Origin: Rhizobium sp. 16-488-2b | GTDB taxonomy: Bacteria > Pseudomonadota > Alphaproteobacteria > Rhizobiales > Rhizobiaceae | Assembly (NCBI RefSeq): GCF_017741815.1 | Contig: NZ_JAGHMF010000014.1 | Span: forward strand, 124,001-188,000 | Length of the DNA stretch: 64,000 bases | Direction of reading: 5' to 3' | Part shown: positions 49,005-61,254 of the stretch, piece after piece | How positions within the stretch are numbered: the first letter of the stretch is position 1 | Layout of the letters: every line of letters starts with the position of its first letter | Translations under genes and position numbers: made by a program | The notes under the pieces: model-generated | Databases searched by the model: none | What the model was told of the DNA's origin: nothing | What the model saw: only the letters and a program-made list of their open reading frames with translations

Positions 49005-50131
49005 GCGCTTTTCCCCTTGAACTCTGCAATTGTACGTCCCGCCGCAATAGCCTCTACCATGTCGGCAAGCAAGTTCGCGGCGTCAGGTTTACCCGCCTGC
49101 CTGGCGGCGGCGGCCATGCGCGCCAGCTTTTCCGGGTCGTTCATCGTGTGCGTCAGGATCGACGCGATCTTCTCGGACGAGAGTTCTGCCTGCACGATCA
49201 CCTTGGCGCCGCCGGTCGCCGCGAGCGACGCGGCATTGGCCGCCTGGTCGTGGTCGAGCGCATGCGGATAAGGCACCAGGATCGCCGGACGGCCGATCAC
49301 CGAGATCTCGGAAACAGTCGACGCACCCGACCGGCAGATCACCAGATGCGCCTTGGCCAGCCGTTCGGCCATGTCGGTGAAGAATGGCGCGATGTCGGAT
49401 GCGGCGCCCATCTGAAGCTTGGCGACGCAATCGCCGACCATGCCCATATCCTCGGGACGAACCTGCTGGGTGATCCGGAGCCGCGCGCGCAGATCGTCGT
49501 CGAGCAGGCTGATTGCCGTCGGCATCGCCTTGGAGAAATACTGCGCGCCCTGACTGCCGCCGAAGACGACGAGATTGAATAGCTCGCCGGCATGCGACGG
49601 CATATAGGGCGTCTTGGCCGCCTCGATGACGGCAGGACGCACGGGATTGCCCGTCGTCACCGTCTTCTCGGGGAAAGCGCCACCATTCTCAGGCAGGAAG
49701 CCACCGGCGATCGCCTTGACGCGGTTGGCGAGCGCCTTGTTGGCGCGGCCCATCACCGCATTCTGCTCGTGGATCATCGTCGGCACGCCGAGACGCGCGG
49801 CGGCGAGCAGCGGCGGCACCGTCGGATAGCCGCCGAAGCCGACGACCACCACGGGCTTCAACCGCCCGATCAGGCGCTTGGCCGCCCGCATGCCGCTCCA
49901 CAGCGTCCATAGCGAACGCGCGACGGCGACCGGGTTCTTCGAGGCGATCGTCGCCGACGGCACGACATGGATCTCGTCGGCCGGGAATTTGCCGGCATAG
50001 CGCTCCGCCCGGCTGTCCGTCACCAGATGCACGGAATAGCCGCGTTCCTTCAGCTTGTAGGCCAGGGCCTCCGCCGGAAACACGTGGCCGCCGGTTCCCC
50101 CGGCGGCAAGCAGAACGATGCCTTTGCTCAT
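49001..50131 (-). CDS. murG: Lipid II synthase (UDP-GlcNAc transferase)
   Basis: A 376-residue GT-B enzyme that adds GlcNAc to lipid I. The glycine loop [21 protein letters not shown] opens it, [17 protein letters not shown] and the [12 protein letters not shown] loop follow, and the C-domain has [12 protein letters not shown] and [15 protein letters not shown] with the donor site. It acts on the cytoplasmic face of the membrane. It is followed by murC with a 4-base overlap. Confidence 0.96.
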
Positions 50132-50137
50132 ATAGTC

Positions 50138-51292
50138 TTACTCCGCCGGAATGCCGTGCGCGACGCGAAACAGGCTCCGCTCCTGCGCACGCTTTTCCGG
50201 TCTGTGGCGCGTCAGCGCGAGAATGAACCCGGCCGTGACGCAGATGGCGACCATCGACGAACCGCCGTAGGAAATCAGCGGCAGGGTCATGCCCTTCGCC
50301 GGCAGCAGCTCGAGATTGACGCCCACGTTGATGATGGATTGTATGCCGATCTGCAGCACGAGGCCAGCGACGGCGAAACGGTTGAAATCGTTGCGCTCCT
50401 TGTAGGCATGCGACAGACCGCGCAGGACGAGCGCAGAAAACAGCAGCACCAGAGCGATGCAGAAGATGATGCCGAACTCCTCGGCCGCGACCGAGAAGAT
50501 GAAGTCGGTGTGCGCGTCCGGAATGATGCGCTTGACGATGCCCTCGCCCGGACCCTGGCCGAACCAGTCGCCACGGATGATCGCTTCGCGCGCCGTGTCG
50601 ATCTGGAACGTGTCGCCCTCGCCGGTCATGAATTTGTCGATACGCAACGCCACGTGCGGGAAGACGTAATAGGCGCTGACGAGACCGCCGACGCCACCGG
50701 CGCCAAGCACGATGATCCAAAGCCACGGCATGCCGGCCATGAAGAACATTCCGCCCCACACAGCCGTGGTCAGGATGGTCTGGCCAAGGTCGGGCTGCGC
50801 CACGAGAAGCGCCGCGACCATGCCGAAGAGGATGATGGCGAAGAGATTGCCCGGGATTTCCGGCTGGCGCGCATGCTCGGCAAACAGCCAGGCGCAGACG
50901 ACCACGAAGGCGGGCTTCATGAATTCCGACGGCTGGATCGAGATGCCGGCGAGCGTCACCCAACGGCGGGAACCCTTGACCTCGACACCAAAGAACAGCG
51001 CGAGCAGCATCATGGCGATCGCGACGATCAGGAGAAGGATTGCCGTGCGGCGCACCTGCCGCGGCGTCAGGAACGACAGGCCGATCATCACCGCCAGCGA
51101 CGGGATCATGAAGGCCGCGTGGCGCTTGACGAAGTGGAACGGCTCCAGCCCGATGCGCTCGGCCACCGCCGGCGACGCGGCAAACGACAGCATGAAGCCG
51201 ATGCCCATCAGGAAGATGAACATCGCCAGGAAGAACCGGTCGATGGTCCAGAACCAATCGGCCAATGCCCCGCGTTCCGCACGACTTACCAT
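50138..51292 (-). CDS. ftsW: Septal peptidoglycan polymerase FtsW (SEDS)
   Basis: A 384-residue ten-helix SEDS glycosyltransferase. It shows GSRRWVTLAGISIQPSEFMKP (with the catalytic-region loop), QPDLGQTILTTAVWGGMFF, and the late GMTLPLISYGGSSMVA signature. It works with FtsI at the septum. It lies between murD and murG in close packing (gaps of one and six bases). Confidence 0.96.
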   Translation of the reverse strand: MVSRAERGALADWFWTIDRFFLAMFIFLMGIGFMLSFAASPAVAERIGLEPFHFVKRHAAFMIPSLAVMIGLSFLTPRQVRRTAILLLIVAIAMMLLALFFGVEVKGSRRWVTLAGISIQPSEFMKPAFVVVCAWLFAEHARQPEIPGNLFAIILFGMVAALLVAQPDLGQTILTTAVWGGMFFMAGMPWLWIIVLGAGGVGGLVSAYYVFPHVALRIDKFMTGEGDTFQIDTAREAIIRGDWFGQGPGEGIVKRIIPDAHTDFIFSVAAEEFGIIFCIALVLLFSALVLRGLSHAYKERNDFNRFAVAGLVLQIGIQSIINVGVNLELLPAKGMTLPLISYGGSSMVAICVTAGFILALTRHRPEKRAQERSLFRVAHGIPAE

Positions 51293-51293
51293 G

Positions 51294-52706
<1,413 letters not shown>

Positions 52707-52713
52707 GATCGTC

Positions 52714-53814
52714 TTACCGCAGCTTCAGCGTCGAGAGGCCGAGCATGGCAAGGCCGACGGCGATGATCCAGAAGCGGATCACGACCTGGCTTTCGGTCCA
52801 GCCCTTCTTCTCGAAATGGTGGTGGATCGGCGCCATCAGGAAGACGCGGCGTCCGGTCATCTTGAAGAAGCCGACCTGGATGATGACAGACAGCGTTTCC
52901 ATGACGAACAGGCCGCCGATGATCGCCATGACGATCTCGTGCTTGGTGGCGACGGCAACCGTGCCGATCGTGCCGCCGAGCGCCAGCGAACCGGTGTCGC
53001 CCATGAAGATGGCGGCGGGCGGCGCGTTGAACCACAGGAAGCCGAGGCCGGCGCCGATGACGGCGCCGAGAACGACGGAGAGTTCGCCGGTGCCGGGCAC
53101 GAAGTTGATCTGCAGGTAGTTCGCGAAGACGGCGTTACCGGCCAGATAAGCGATGACGCCGAAGGAGGCCGCCGCGATCATGACCGGCACGATGGCGAGG
53201 CCATCGAGACCATCGGTGAGGTTAACGGCATTGCCGGCGCCGACGATGACGAAGCCGCCGAAGACCACGAACATGATGCCGAGGTTGATCAGGAAATCCT
53301 TGAAGAACGGGAATGCGACCGACGAACCGAAGGTCGAACCCGCAGGGCCCGAAGCCAACGATGCCCGCATCATGAAATAGACGGCAATGCCGGCAATGAC
53401 GAATTCGATGCCGAGGCGCGCCTTGCCGGAGAAGCCCTTGTGGCTCTGCTTGCTGACCTTCAGATAATCGTCATAGAAGCCGATCGCGCCGAAGCCGAGC
53501 GTGACGAGCAGCGTCGCCACGACATAGACGTTCGACAGATCCGCCCACAGCAGCGACGAGCCGACGATGCCGGCCAGAATCATCAGGCCGCCCATGGTCG
53601 GCGTACCGGCCTTCTTGAAGTGCGTCTGCGGTCCGTCGGCGCGGATCGGCTGACCCTTGCCCTGGCGGATGCGCAGCGAATTGATGATCATCGGCCCGAA
53701 CAGGAAAACGATCAGCGCGGAGGTGAAGAGAGAGGCGCCCGTGCGGAACGTAATGTATCTGAACAGGTTCAGAAATTTCAGGTGTTCCGACAGTTCGACT
53801 AGCCAAATCAGCAT
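52714..53814 (-). CDS. mraY: Phospho-MurNAc-pentapeptide translocase
   Basis: A 366-residue inner-membrane enzyme that makes lipid I. About ten helices; signatures are [28 protein letters not shown] with the Asp pair, [14 protein letters not shown] and [11 protein letters not shown], and [12 protein letters not shown] near the end. It lies between murF and murD. Confidence 0.96.
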   Translation of the reverse strand: MLIWLVELSEHLKFLNLFRYITFRTGASLFTSALIVFLFGPMIINSLRIRQGKGQPIRADGPQTHFKKAGTPTMGGLMILAGIVGSSLLWADLSNVYVVATLLVTLGFGAIGFYDDYLKVSKQSHKGFSGKARLGIEFVIAGIAVYFMMRASLASGPAGSTFGSSVAFPFFKDFLINLGIMFVVFGGFVIVGAGNAVNLTDGLDGLAIVPVMIAAASFGVIAYLAGNAVFANYLQINFVPGTGELSVVLGAVIGAGLGFLWFNAPPAAIFMGDTGSLALGGTIGTVAVATKHEIVMAIIGGLFVMETLSVIIQVGFFKMTGRRVFLMAPIHHHFEKKGWTESQVVIRFWIIAVGLAMLGLSTLKLR

Positions 53815-53836
53815 TCAGGGCCCCTTGTTTACCCGC

Positions 53837-55270
53837 TCAAAATTCGCGTTGCGTGTCGGCAAATGGCGGGAACTTGTCAAGGAGCGCGGCAATAATCTTG
53901 CCGAAACCGATGCCCAATGACGATTTTACCATCAGCACGTCGCCTACCGCGACAGAGTTCAATACGTGGTCGATGAGTTCGTCGGTCTGCGCGCGATGCA
54001 CGACCGAAACGCTCTCGGGAAGTGATTCCTTCAGCGCCAGCATCTCAGGCCCGGCGAGCCAGACATGTTCGATGCCGGCGGCAAGCAGCGGCCCGGCGAG
54101 ATCGGTGTGGACCTTCTGCGAATAGTCGCCCATCTCGAGCATGTCGCCGAGCACGGCGATCCGCCGTCCCGATCCTGTCGGCATGGAGCTGGCGAGCAGC
54201 GCGATTGCCGCGCGCATCGATGTCGGATTGGCGTTGTAGCTTTCGTCGATGACGGTGAAGCTTCCATGGCCGATCGAGAGCTTGTGGCGACGCCCCCTGC
54301 CCTTTTCGGCCTGCAGCGTTGCCAGTGCCGCGATCGCCGACTGCAGGTCGGCGCCGACGATCCTGGCGACGCCGAGGGCTGCCAGCGCGTTCTCGGCGAT
54401 GTGTCTGCCGGGCGCGCCGATCGCGACTTCATGAGTCTCGCCGTCGATGGTGATCCACAAGGTCGAGCTCTGGTCGCCGCCGTTGAACTCCGCCATGCGG
54501 AAATCGGCCTTGGCGTGCTGCCCGAAGGAATGAATGTGCTGGATGCCGCAGGCCTGCGCCGTGCGGTCGAGGAAATTGAACTGGTCGTTGTCGCGATTGA
54601 GCACGGCATGGCCGCCGGGCACGACACCCTCGAAGATCTCGGCCTTGGCGGTCGCGATTTCCTTGATGCTCTTGAAATTGCCGAGATGCGCCGGCGCGAT
54701 CGTGGTGATGACGGCGACATGCGGCTCGATCATCTTCACCAGCGGACGGATTTCGTCCGGGTGGTTCATACCGACTTCGAAGACGCCGAAATAGGTGTCG
54801 AGCGGCATGCGCGCCAAGGTCAGCGGCACGCCCCAGTGATTGTTGAAGGATGCGACCGACGCATGCACCTTGCCCGATGGCGCGAGAACCCGGCGCAGCA
54901 TCTCCTTGGTGGTCGTCTTGCCGACGGAGCCGGTGACGGCGATGATCTGTGCGCGCGATCGAGCCCGCGCCGCAAGCCCGAGCTTGCCCAGCGCCACCAG
55001 AACGTCCTCGACGACGATCATCGGCACGGTCAAACGACCGAGCGCCGGCAGACGCGCCTCGCTGACGACGAGCAGCGCAGCACCATTGGCCATTGCCATC
55101 GATGCGTAGTCATGACCGTCGACCCGGTCGCCCTTGATCGCGAAGAAGGCCTCACCCGGCTGGATCGAGCGGCTGTCGATCGCGATCCCGGTTATCCCCT
55201 CCGGCAAGCTGCCGAACGGGCGCCCGGCCATGGCCGTGATCATGTCCTGCGTTGTCCAAAGCCAATTCAC
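53837..55270 (-). CDS. murF: UDP-MurNAc-tripeptide:D-Ala-D-Ala ligase
   Basis: A 477-residue Mur ligase. ATP loop [46 protein letters not shown] and [18 protein letters not shown] are the MurF signatures. It adds the D-Ala-D-Ala made by Ddl. It overlaps murE by four bases (ATGA). Confidence 0.96.
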   Translation of the reverse strand: MNWLWTTQDMITAMAGRPFGSLPEGITGIAIDSRSIQPGEAFFAIKGDRVDGHDYASMAMANGAALLVVSEARLPALGRLTVPMIVVEDVLVALGKLGLAARARSRAQIIAVTGSVGKTTTKEMLRRVLAPSGKVHASVASFNNHWGVPLTLARMPLDTYFGVFEVGMNHPDEIRPLVKMIEPHVAVITTIAPAHLGNFKSIKEIATAKAEIFEGVVPGGHAVLNRDNDQFNFLDRTAQACGIQHIHSFGQHAKADFRMAEFNGGDQSSTLWITIDGETHEVAIGAPGRHIAENALAALGVARIVGADLQSAIAALATLQAEKGRGRRHKLSIGHGSFTVIDESYNANPTSMRAAIALLASSMPTGSGRRIAVLGDMLEMGDYSQKVHTDLAGPLLAAGIEHVWLAGPEMLALKESLPESVSVVHRAQTDELIDHVLNSVAVGDVLMVKSSLGIGFGKIIAALLDKFPPFADTQREF

Positions 55271-56727
55271 GATTTCAGCTCCTCCAAAGCCTTGCGCAAT
55301 TCGGCGTGATCCGAAAACGGCAGCGTGACGCCACCGATCGTCTGCCCCTCTTCATGTCCCTTGCCGGCCACGATCAGCGTGTCGCCGGAATTGAGCATGG
55401 CCACCGCCTCGCGGATCGCCTGGGCGCGGTCGGCTATCTCGGTGGCGCAGGGAGCCGCCGCCATGATCTCGGCGCGGATCGACGCGGGTTCTTCCGAGCG
55501 CGGGTTGTCGTCGGTGACGACAACGACATCGGCGAGCCTGCAGGCGATCTCGCCCATGATCGGCCGCTTGCCGCGGTCGCGGTCTCCACCGCAGCCGAAG
55601 ACGACGATGACGCGACCAGTCGTGAACGGACGCACGGATTCAAGTACATTCGAAAGCGCATCCGGCTTATGAGCGTAATCGACATAAGCAAGCGCGCCAT
55701 CCTTGGCATGGCCGACCAGCTCGAGGCGGCCGGAAGCGCCCTGCAACTTTTCAAGTGCGGCCATGGCGACCTTAGCCGGAACGCCCGTGGACATGGCAAG
55801 GCCGGCGGCAACAAGCGCATTGGCCACCTGGAAATCGCCTGCAAGCGGAATGTCGACCTCGAAGATCTGCCCTTCGGCGTGGATTTCGGCGACCTGCTTG
55901 TGGCGGAAATGCTCGACGCGCTTCAGCGTCAGATACTCGCCCTTGCGGCCGACGGTGCGCACGACATGCCCGGCATCGATCGCCGCCTTGATCGCCTGCT
56001 CCGACCATGCGTCGTCGGCAAAGATCACGGCGGGGTTGCCCTTGGGCAGCAGCGTATCGAAGAGCCGCATCTTGGCAGCCATGTAGTCCTCGATCGTCGG
56101 ATGGTAATCCATGTGATCGCGGCCGAGATTGGTGAAGGCCGCTGCGGCAAGCTTCACGCCATCGAGGCGCGACTGGTCGAGACCGTGGCTGGACGCTTCC
56201 ATCGAGGCATGCGTCACGCCTTCGTCGGTCAGTTCGGCCAGCAGCGCATGCAGAGACACCGGGTCGGGCGTGGTGAGCGAGCCATAATCGTTTCGGGTCG
56301 GCGAGACGACGCCCGTCGTGCCGATCATCGCGGCCGGGTGGCCGGCAAAGGCCCAGATCTGGCGGGTGAAGGAGGCGACCGACGTCTTGCCGGCGGTTCC
56401 TGTGACAGCGACCATGGTCTCCGGCTGCTTGCCGTAGAAATTGGCGGCCGCGAGCGACAGGAAGCGGCGCGGTTCGCTGACGACGAGAACGGGAATGGAG
56501 GCTTCGGTCGGATGCGAGGCGATCGCGACTGCGGCACCGCGCGCAGCGGCATCGGCGATGAAGCCCGCGCCGTCAGCCTTGGTGCCGGCGACGGCGACGA
56601 AGGCCATGCCGGGCGCGATCTTGCGGCTGTCGGCGGAAAGGCCGGAAATCTCCAGCGCGCCCACCGGGCCGTTCAGTTCTTCCTTCAATTCCGGAAACGC
56701 ATTTCCGGCGATGTCCCTCAGTTTCAT
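55267..56727 (-). CDS. murE: UDP-MurNAc-dipeptide:meso-DAP ligase
   Basis: A 486-residue Mur ligase. ATP loop [17 protein letters not shown] (Ala in place of the usual Asn), [24 protein letters not shown], and [12 protein letters not shown], whose DNPR motif marks meso-diaminopimelate specificity, as expected for Gram-negatives. I chose ATG 56727 (MKLRDIAG); an ATG 19 codons upstream gives an atypical tail, and the Shine-Dalgarno is weak for both. It is 67 bp after ftsI. Confidence 0.94.
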   Translation of the reverse strand: MKLRDIAGNAFPELKEELNGPVGALEISGLSADSRKIAPGMAFVAVAGTKADGAGFIADAAARGAAVAIASHPTEASIPVLVVSEPRRFLSLAAANFYGKQPETMVAVTGTAGKTSVASFTRQIWAFAGHPAAMIGTTGVVSPTRNDYGSLTTPDPVSLHALLAELTDEGVTHASMEASSHGLDQSRLDGVKLAAAAFTNLGRDHMDYHPTIEDYMAAKMRLFDTLLPKGNPAVIFADDAWSEQAIKAAIDAGHVVRTVGRKGEYLTLKRVEHFRHKQVAEIHAEGQIFEVDIPLAGDFQVANALVAAGLAMSTGVPAKVAMAALEKLQGASGRLELVGHAKDGALAYVDYAHKPDALSNVLESVRPFTTGRVIVVFGCGGDRDRGKRPIMGEIACRLADVVVVTDDNPRSEEPASIRAEIMAAAPCATEIADRAQAIREAVAMLNSGDTLIVAGKGHEEGQTIGGVTLPFSDHAELRKALEELKS

Positions 56728-56794
56728 CGAACGCACACTTTTCTCTCGAGCCGTCGAGCCCCCATGGCGAATCGGCTGCGACATTCATCCAGAC

Positions 56795-58546
56795 TCAATA
56801 AGACACCAACATGGCCGATCCGTCGTCACCGAACTTCGGTTCCACACCGAGGATTGGCGCCGCACGGGAGATGATGTTCTTGACCATCGGTGCGGCGGTA
56901 TAAGCCGCGATGTTCTGGCCCTTTTCGCCATTGTGCGGCTCGTCGCAGAAAGTCAGCACGACATACTGCGGGTTCTCGATCGGAAATGCCGCCAGGAAGG
57001 CGTTGAAATTGAGGTTGGTGGCGTAGCGGCCGTTGACGACCTTGTCGGCCGTACCGGTCTTGCCGCCGACGTTGAAGCCGGGAACATCGGCGTTGCGGCC
57101 GGAGCCCTTCACACCGTTGACCTTGAAGAGATAGCGCACGTCGTCGCTGGTGCTCTTCTTGACGACCACCTCGGCCACCTCGTCGGCCTGGTCGCGATTG
57201 CGCGGCAGGAAGGTCGGCTCGATCAGCTTGCCGCCGTTGACGAGTGCCGCACCGGCGACAGCCGTCTGCAGCGGTGTCGTCGAGACGCCGTGGCCGAAGG
57301 AGATCGTCACCGAGTTGATCTTCTTCCAGACCTTCGGCTGGCTCGGCATCTTCACCTCGGGCAGCTCGGTCTTCATCTTGGTGAGAAGGCCAAGCTTCGT
57401 CAGATAGTCCTTCTGCGCATCGATGCCGACGATGTCGATGATGCGGGCCGTACCGACGTTCGAGGAATACTGGAAGACTTCAGGCAGCGTCAGCCAGCGG
57501 CGCTGGCCGTGGAAGTCGTGGATGGTGAAGCCGCCGATGTGCAAGGGCTGCGTCGCATCGAAGCTGGAGTTGAGGTTGACCTTGCCGGTATCGAGCGCCA
57601 TGGCGAGCGAGAAGGTCTTGAAGGTCGAGCCCATTTCGAACGTGCCGTTCGACATGCGGTTCAGCCAGCCTTCCTTGGCGCCTTCGAGCGGATTGTTCGG
57701 ATCGAAATCCGGCGCCGATGCCATGGCGAGCACTTCGCCCGTGTGGATGTCGAGGACGACGGCGCCCGCACCCTTGGCTTCGTAATTCTTCACCGCGTTG
57801 ACGACGATATCGCGCACGATGTTCTGGACGCGGATATCGATCGACAGCTTGACCGGCTCCAGCGGCTGATCGCTGGTCATGCCGACCATGGCGAGATCGG
57901 CCAGCCCCTGGTCGTCGATGTATTTCTCCATGCCCGCAACGCCGCGATTGTCGATGTTGACGTAGCCGAGGATATGCGCGGCGGTCGCACCGCCGGGATA
58001 GAAGCGACGCTTCTCCGGGCGGAAGCCGATGCCAGGAATGCCGAGCGCCAGGATCTGGCTCTGCTGCTTCGGCGACAGCTGGCGGCGCAGCCAGGCGAAG
58101 TGCGAATTGCGGTTGGCGAGCTTCTTGTATGTGCCCTTCATGTCGAGATCGGGCAGCACGGTCGTCAGCTTTTCGACGGCCTCGTCGGCATCGACGATCT
58201 TGTTCGGCTCGGCAAACAGCGAGACGGTGCGGATGTCGGTCGCCAGAACCTCGCCGTTGCGATCGAGAATATCGGGACGCGACGCGAGCAGGCGATCGGG
58301 CGGCAGGATGCTGGACACGACGTCGGGGTCACGCACCGCGTATTCGACGAGACGCCCGCCGATGACGCAGTAGACACAGACGAAGGCGAAGGCCAGAAGG
58401 CCGACGCGGCTCTTGGCCTGGCCGCTGCGCTTCTTGCGCGAGCCCTGGATCGACACGCTGCCTGATGGACCGCCAAACCGGCTGTAGACGCCGGAAGAAA
58501 AGTGGGCCTGGCTCTTGGCAACCATGATGCGTGAAAGAAAGGACAT
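56795..58546 (-). CDS. ftsI: Penicillin-binding protein 3, septal transpeptidase FtsI
   Basis: A 583-residue class B PBP. After a basic cytoplasmic start, one TM helix lies at about 47-65. The pedestal domain begins RPDILDRNGEVLATDI. The penicillin-binding motifs are S307-TFK (SxxK), SSN at 361-363 and KTGT at 496-499, so it is intact. It cross-links septal peptidoglycan with FtsW. It directly follows ftsL with a two-base gap. Confidence 0.96.
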   Translation of the reverse strand: MSFLSRIMVAKSQAHFSSGVYSRFGGPSGSVSIQGSRKKRSGQAKSRVGLLAFAFVCVYCVIGGRLVEYAVRDPDVVSSILPPDRLLASRPDILDRNGEVLATDIRTVSLFAEPNKIVDADEAVEKLTTVLPDLDMKGTYKKLANRNSHFAWLRRQLSPKQQSQILALGIPGIGFRPEKRRFYPGGATAAHILGYVNIDNRGVAGMEKYIDDQGLADLAMVGMTSDQPLEPVKLSIDIRVQNIVRDIVVNAVKNYEAKGAGAVVLDIHTGEVLAMASAPDFDPNNPLEGAKEGWLNRMSNGTFEMGSTFKTFSLAMALDTGKVNLNSSFDATQPLHIGGFTIHDFHGQRRWLTLPEVFQYSSNVGTARIIDIVGIDAQKDYLTKLGLLTKMKTELPEVKMPSQPKVWKKINSVTISFGHGVSTTPLQTAVAGAALVNGGKLIEPTFLPRNRDQADEVAEVVVKKSTSDDVRYLFKVNGVKGSGRNADVPGFNVGGKTGTADKVVNGRYATNLNFNAFLAAFPIENPQYVVLTFCDEPHNGEKGQNIAAYTAAPMVKNIISRAAPILGVEPKFGDDGSAMLVSY

Positions 58547-58548
58547 CT

Positions 58549-58947
58549 CTACTCCACAGATCCGGTTGTCATTTCGTCTTCTTCCTCGACAGGCTTCGCC
58601 ACGACCTTCGGCTTCGGCTTGCCGGTCTTGGCGTCGGCAATCTCCGGCACCGGCACCTGCGCCTTCAGCATCGGCAACTCCTTGGCATGCACCAGCGAGG
58701 TCGAGACGGTAGGCTGCAGCTGCAGCTCGCTGTTATAGTTGTTGACCAGCCGCTCCAGCCGGTTCGGCTGCGATTGCAGCGCCCAGTCGGCCTTCAGAAG
58801 ATCGATCGTGTCCTTCTCGAGCTTGATCTCCGCTTCGAGGCGGTGAACCTCCTCGAGCTTGAGTTCGGCCCGATGCTTGATCGTATAGGTCACGGCGGCC
58901 GCGGCCGTCATGACGCCAACAAGAACGAGGTCGAAGGTTCTCAGCAT
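58549..58947 (-). CDS. ftsL: Cell-division protein FtsL
   Basis: A 132-residue bitopic protein. A single TM segment (FDLVLVGVMTAAAAVTYTI) is followed by a coiled coil (KLEEVHRLEAEIKLEKDTIDLL) and the ALQSQPNRLERLVNNY motif of FtsL-type proteins, then an unconserved P/K/V tail. The start at 58947 has GGAG six bases upstream and lies one base after the rsmH stop. Part of the FtsQBL complex that activates FtsWI. Confidence 0.9.
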   Translation of the reverse strand: MLRTFDLVLVGVMTAAAAVTYTIKHRAELKLEEVHRLEAEIKLEKDTIDLLKADWALQSQPNRLERLVNNYNSELQLQPTVSTSLVHAKELPMLKAQVPVPEIADAKTGKPKPKVVAKPVEEEDEMTTGSVE

Positions 58948-58948
58948 A

Positions 58949-59974
58949 TCAGGCTCCGAGCTTTCCGAGGCTTGCGAGGTTGGGCAGTCCGAAGATCGAC
59001 ATGTCGGCGGCTTCCGCAGGTGCCGTGGTTCTGAGACCCGCACGCAGCTTGGCGGAACGCGCGCGCGGATTGATATCGGCTTCCGCGTCGCTTGCCGACA
59101 CCATCGGCTTGCCGATCCGGTCGAAGGTCGCGGCGCGCTCGTGCGCGATCGGCATGTGGCGCGAGCCGGATGCCTTGCCGGCGCGATCGGAGAAGAAGGT
59201 CTTGACGATGCGGTCTTCCAGCGAATGGAAGGTGACGACCACGAGACGGCCGCCCGGCTTCAGCGCCTGTTCGGCGGCAAACAGCGCCTGCGCCAGCTCG
59301 CCGAGCTCGTCGTTGACGAAAATACGCAGCGCCTGGAACACCCGCGTCGCCGGATGGATCTTGTCCTTCATCTTGCGCGGCGTGACGATTTCGATCAGGC
59401 CCGCCAGATCGCGCGTCGTCTCGAAAGGCTTCTCGGCGCGGCGCTTCTCGATCGCATGCGCGATGCGCGGCGACTGGCTCTCTTCGCCGAGGAAATGGAA
59501 GATGCGGATGAGTTCGGCGACCTTGGCACGATTGACGACGTCGGCGGCGGAAACGCCGGATGCCGACATGCGCATGTCGAGCGGCCCGTTCTTCTGGAAG
59601 GAGAAGCCGCGATCGGCTTCGTCGATCTGCATCGACGACACGCCGATATCGAGCACGACGCCATCCAGGCCGGCGGCCGGCGCATGATCGGCCAGCCGCG
59701 AAAATTGCGAGTGAATGAGCTTCAGGCGACCGCCATGCGCATCGACCAGCGCCTGCCCGCCCGCGATCGCCGTCGGATCGCGATCGAGCGCGATCACCTC
59801 AGCACCGGCAGACAGAATGGCCGACGTGTAACCGCCCGCGCCAAACGTACCGTCGAGAATGACCTTGCCGGCAGCAGGCTCGAGCGCCGTCAGCACCTCG
59901 TTGAGAAGAACCGGAATGTGGCGAACCGGTCCGCCACCGGCATCAGTTGAACCTTCGCCAGGATTCGCCGCCAT
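58949..59974 (-). CDS. rsmH: 16S rRNA m4C1402 methyltransferase RsmH
   Basis: A 341-residue SAM-dependent enzyme (MraW) modifying 16S rRNA at C1402. It has [15 protein letters not shown] at the start, the SAM loop [47 protein letters not shown] and [16 protein letters not shown]. The start at 59974 fits; a much longer frame extends upstream through the mraZ gene in another reading frame and is not real. Confidence 0.95.
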   Translation of the reverse strand: MAANPGEGSTDAGGGPVRHIPVLLNEVLTALEPAAGKVILDGTFGAGGYTSAILSAGAEVIALDRDPTAIAGGQALVDAHGGRLKLIHSQFSRLADHAPAAGLDGVVLDIGVSSMQIDEADRGFSFQKNGPLDMRMSASGVSAADVVNRAKVAELIRIFHFLGEESQSPRIAHAIEKRRAEKPFETTRDLAGLIEIVTPRKMKDKIHPATRVFQALRIFVNDELGELAQALFAAEQALKPGGRLVVVTFHSLEDRIVKTFFSDRAGKASGSRHMPIAHERAATFDRIGKPMVSASDAEADINPRARSAKLRAGLRTTAPAEAADMSIFGLPNLASLGKLGA

Positions 59975-59988
59975 TCCGTTCCCTCGTG

Positions 59989-60441
59989 TTACGAGGAACG
60001 CTTGCCCGCCAGCCTGCGCTCCTCTCGTGCTCGTTGCTGCACCGCCTGAAATTCCTTCGGCTGCCACAGCTGAAAATGATCCGCCCGACCGACGAAGGTC
60101 ACTTCGTCCGAGATACCGGTGAAGTCGCGAATGAAATCCGTGACCATCAACCGCCCCTCGGCGTCGAGCTTCATGAAGACCCCGCCCCCGTGAATGAGAA
60201 GCGACATCTCGTTCGCTTCCGGCGAAAACGGATCCTCCGCAGCAATCTGCCGCTCGAACCTTTCGAGAAGGTCCGAACCGCCGACGCTGATCGCCGGAAA
60301 CACAAAATCCTGGAAGCAGTACAAATCCTGGATGTTGCCCTGCGCCATCACCGATCGAAACGCCGCGGGCACGGAGACCCTGCCCTTGGAATCGATCCTG
60401 TTGGTCGCATGTGAAAGGAAGCGGCCCATGACACGAAACAT
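59989..60441 (-). CDS. mraZ: MraZ transcriptional regulator
   Basis: A 150-residue AbrB-fold protein with two SpoVT/MraZ repeats: [16 protein letters not shown], then [23 protein letters not shown]. It is the first gene of the dcw cluster and binds TGGGN repeats at its own promoter in other bacteria; four such repeats are seen upstream. A start at 60429 ([10 protein letters not shown]) is equally likely; the 60441 start has GGGAACGG close upstream. Confidence 0.93.
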   Translation of the reverse strand: MFRVMGRFLSHATNRIDSKGRVSVPAAFRSVMAQGNIQDLYCFQDFVFPAISVGGSDLLERFERQIAAEDPFSPEANEMSLLIHGGGVFMKLDAEGRLMVTDFIRDFTGISDEVTFVGRADHFQLWQPKEFQAVQQRAREERRLAGKRSS

Positions 60442-60605
60442 CCGTTCCCGAAAGAGCCCGGACAGCGATTAGGCGCCCCGAACCCCATTTCTCAGACACA
60501 GCTTCGCCAGCCGGATGGACGACATTCCATCCAGCATCTCCGGTGAGGAGTACGCCTTTACTTTGCGATTGGTGGGCACTTGATTGCCCTTGCGCAGTGC
60601 AGGAA

Positions 60606-60640
60606 TGGGATAACATGGGACCATATGGGCGTCAATGGGA
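60606..60640 (-). promoter_or_regulatory. mraZ promoter overlapped by an MraZ box
   Basis: Four TGGGN repeats (at 60606, 60616, 60626 and 60636) recur exactly every 10 bp. On the minus strand TTGACG (60635-60630) and TATCCC (60612-60607) with a 17-bp spacer form a sigma-70-type promoter for mraZ within the repeats. The repeats read in the opposite direction to the gene. Autoregulation by MraZ is known in E. coli; here it is inference. Confidence 0.6.
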
Positions 60641-61012
60641 AACGCCCGTCTCACGATGAGCGCAGTATCGAAAATTTATAAGCTGTTAAGTTTAACAAAG
60701 GGTTATGAACGCCCGAATTCTCAGGCTCCGAAGTGCCCCAAAGCGGCACCGCAGCTTGCGGCGAAAAACATCCCCGGTTGCGGAAAATGAATTCGAACAC
60801 GCCGCGCAGGTGAAAATCACAAAACTCAACTTTAAATGCGCATCTGGCCGTGGACACCTCGAGCCACCTCCCCATTCACTCGCATGTGTTCATCCGGCGC
60901 TTCATGCCTACTATGTCGTTAACGGAAAATAATGTATTTTAGATATCATGCATACACAAAGACAAAAACATATCCATTTGCAGAACAAACTAAGAAAGCA
61001 CGGAGAAAATCC
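60641..61012. other. Region between the mraZ promoter and the zinc-ribbon gene
   Basis: About 370 bp, AT-richer than the surroundings towards the right. TTAA-caaaggg-TTAT at 60692-60706 is a possible CtrA-type site. A CCGCA-gct-TGCGG motif at about 60750 is shared with the hairpin at 46583. No gene is seen. Confidence 0.4.
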
Positions 61013-61207
61013 ATGGCGAGTTTTAGCTTCAAGGGAATGTTGGCTGGAATGAAGTCGCCGAATACTCAGCCTCCACTGAAGAAAGTCGGCATGACTTCTG
61101 AAATTCAGTGTGTAAACTGTGGAAAACTACTCAAGCGATGGTCGGCACTTTCGCTGAGCAGCACCGTTTGCGAGGAGTGTCTTCGCCAGCCGCCAACGTC
61201 TCACTGA
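61013..61207 (+). CDS. Small zinc-ribbon protein, 64 aa
   Basis: ATG 61013 with GGAGA six to eight bases upstream opens 64 codons. Two Cys-x-x-Cys pairs (Cys33/36 in IQCVNCGKL and Cys53/56 in VCEECLRQ) fit a structural zinc ribbon; the N-terminus has FSFKGMLAGMKS. The gene and its leader are AT-richer than neighbours. No family is recognised. It may be a small regulator or a recently acquired gene. Confidence 0.6.
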   Translation: MASFSFKGMLAGMKSPNTQPPLKKVGMTSEIQCVNCGKLLKRWSALSLSSTVCEECLRQPPTSH

Positions 61208-61254
61208 GCCCATGAGGGCCAGTGAAATCGTATGGACGTCGATGAAAAGACAAT

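Noticed and set aside
49689-51257. A 522-codon open frame on the minus strand over ftsW and murG
   Set aside because: It is a high-GC shadow of ftsW and murG, which are intact and recognisable in their own frames.
59989-60616. A long N-terminal extension of RsmH reading across mraZ
   Set aside because: The extension runs through the mraZ gene in another frame and has no family similarity; RsmH begins well at 59974.
60469-60654. 61-codon minus-strand frame in the mraZ leader
   Set aside because: It covers the promoter and leader of mraZ and has no credible ribosome site or family.
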